A stretch of DNA of 6,456 nucleotides from Bacillota bacterium (lineage in GTDB: Bacteria; Bacillota; DTU030), in NCBI GenBank assembly GCA_012841005.1, contig DUVO01000261.1, positions 1-6,456 on the forward strand. The letters run 5' to 3'. Positions 6,403-6,456 of this stretch are shown here, in pieces. The notes under the pieces were generated by a model. That model saw only the letters and a list, made by a program, of their open reading frames with translations, did no database searches and had not been told where the DNA came from. The position numbers were made by a program, and so were the translations under genes. Each line of letters begins with the position of its first letter. The first letter of the stretch is position 1.

Positions 6403-6455
6403 GTAGGGGCGGTTTTTGACCGCCCGTTTTACGGGCGACCACAGGTCGCCCCTAC
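6403..6455. repeat. GTAGGGGCG...CGCCCCTAC palindromic repeat (REP/MITE-like)
   Basis: A 53-bp element is bounded by 9-bp terminal inverted repeats GTAGGGGCG (6403-6411) and CGCCCCTAC (6447-6455). Three overlapping perfect hairpins lie inside: GGGCGGT/ACCGCCC (6407-6425), CGCCCGT/ACGGGCG (6421-6437) and GGGCGACC/GGTCGCCC (6433-6451). Neighbouring hairpins share arms, so the first and third can form together, or the outer stem plus the middle one. It holds no open frame. Similar GTAGGGGCG-ended repeats occur in many copies in various bacterial genomes (recalled, not searched). It lies 105 nt after the Lon-like gene; the sequence between (6298-6402) shows no gene. Confidence 0.8.
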
Positions 6456-6456
6456 C

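Overview
The window looks like a chromosomal segment of an endospore-forming, Clostridia-type Firmicute, perhaps near Moorella, Desulfotomaculum or other Peptococcaceae. This is inference from gene content and signals. The signs are a YqhV-type (DUF2619) small membrane protein, strong AGGAGG-like ribosome binding sites, several GTG starts, moderate GC content, and a GTAGGGGCG...CGCCCCTAC palindromic repeat at the right edge. No phage, plasmid, CRISPR or transposase gene is visible.

Left part (1-1556, all minus strand): a probable transcription unit read right to left. It starts with a three-helix YqhV-like membrane protein. Next is a 146-residue conserved protein of unknown function. Last is the N-terminal 236 residues of a large conserved protein that runs off the left edge and may be a fold-type I PLP enzyme. 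Two near-identical 15-bp palindromes lie upstream of the first and second genes of this group.

Middle (1785-3608, minus strand): a metallo-beta-lactamase-fold hydrolase of the YhfI/RNase Z-like type with a complete metal-binding set. It has its own sigma-A-like promoter, which carries a perfect 7-bp inverted repeat in the -35/-10 spacer, and a textbook intrinsic terminator. Upstream of it is a lipoprotein with a class A beta-lactamase/transpeptidase fold. That protein keeps the Ser/Lys and SDN motifs but has KVG instead of KTG and no recognisable Glu166 segment.

Right part (3856-6297, plus strand): a divergently transcribed 813-residue Lon-like protease. Its C-terminal Ser/Lys dyad is intact, but the Walker A lysine is arginine and the usual Walker B aspartate position is phenylalanine. 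The last ~150 bases hold no gene and end in a compact repeat of overlapping hairpins.

Four gene starts were moved inward from the longest open frame because of ribosome binding sites, signal-peptide position or promoter position. The genes do not form an obvious single pathway. The least explained part is the left group: an unknown conserved protein beside a possible PLP enzyme, with repeated palindromes in front.
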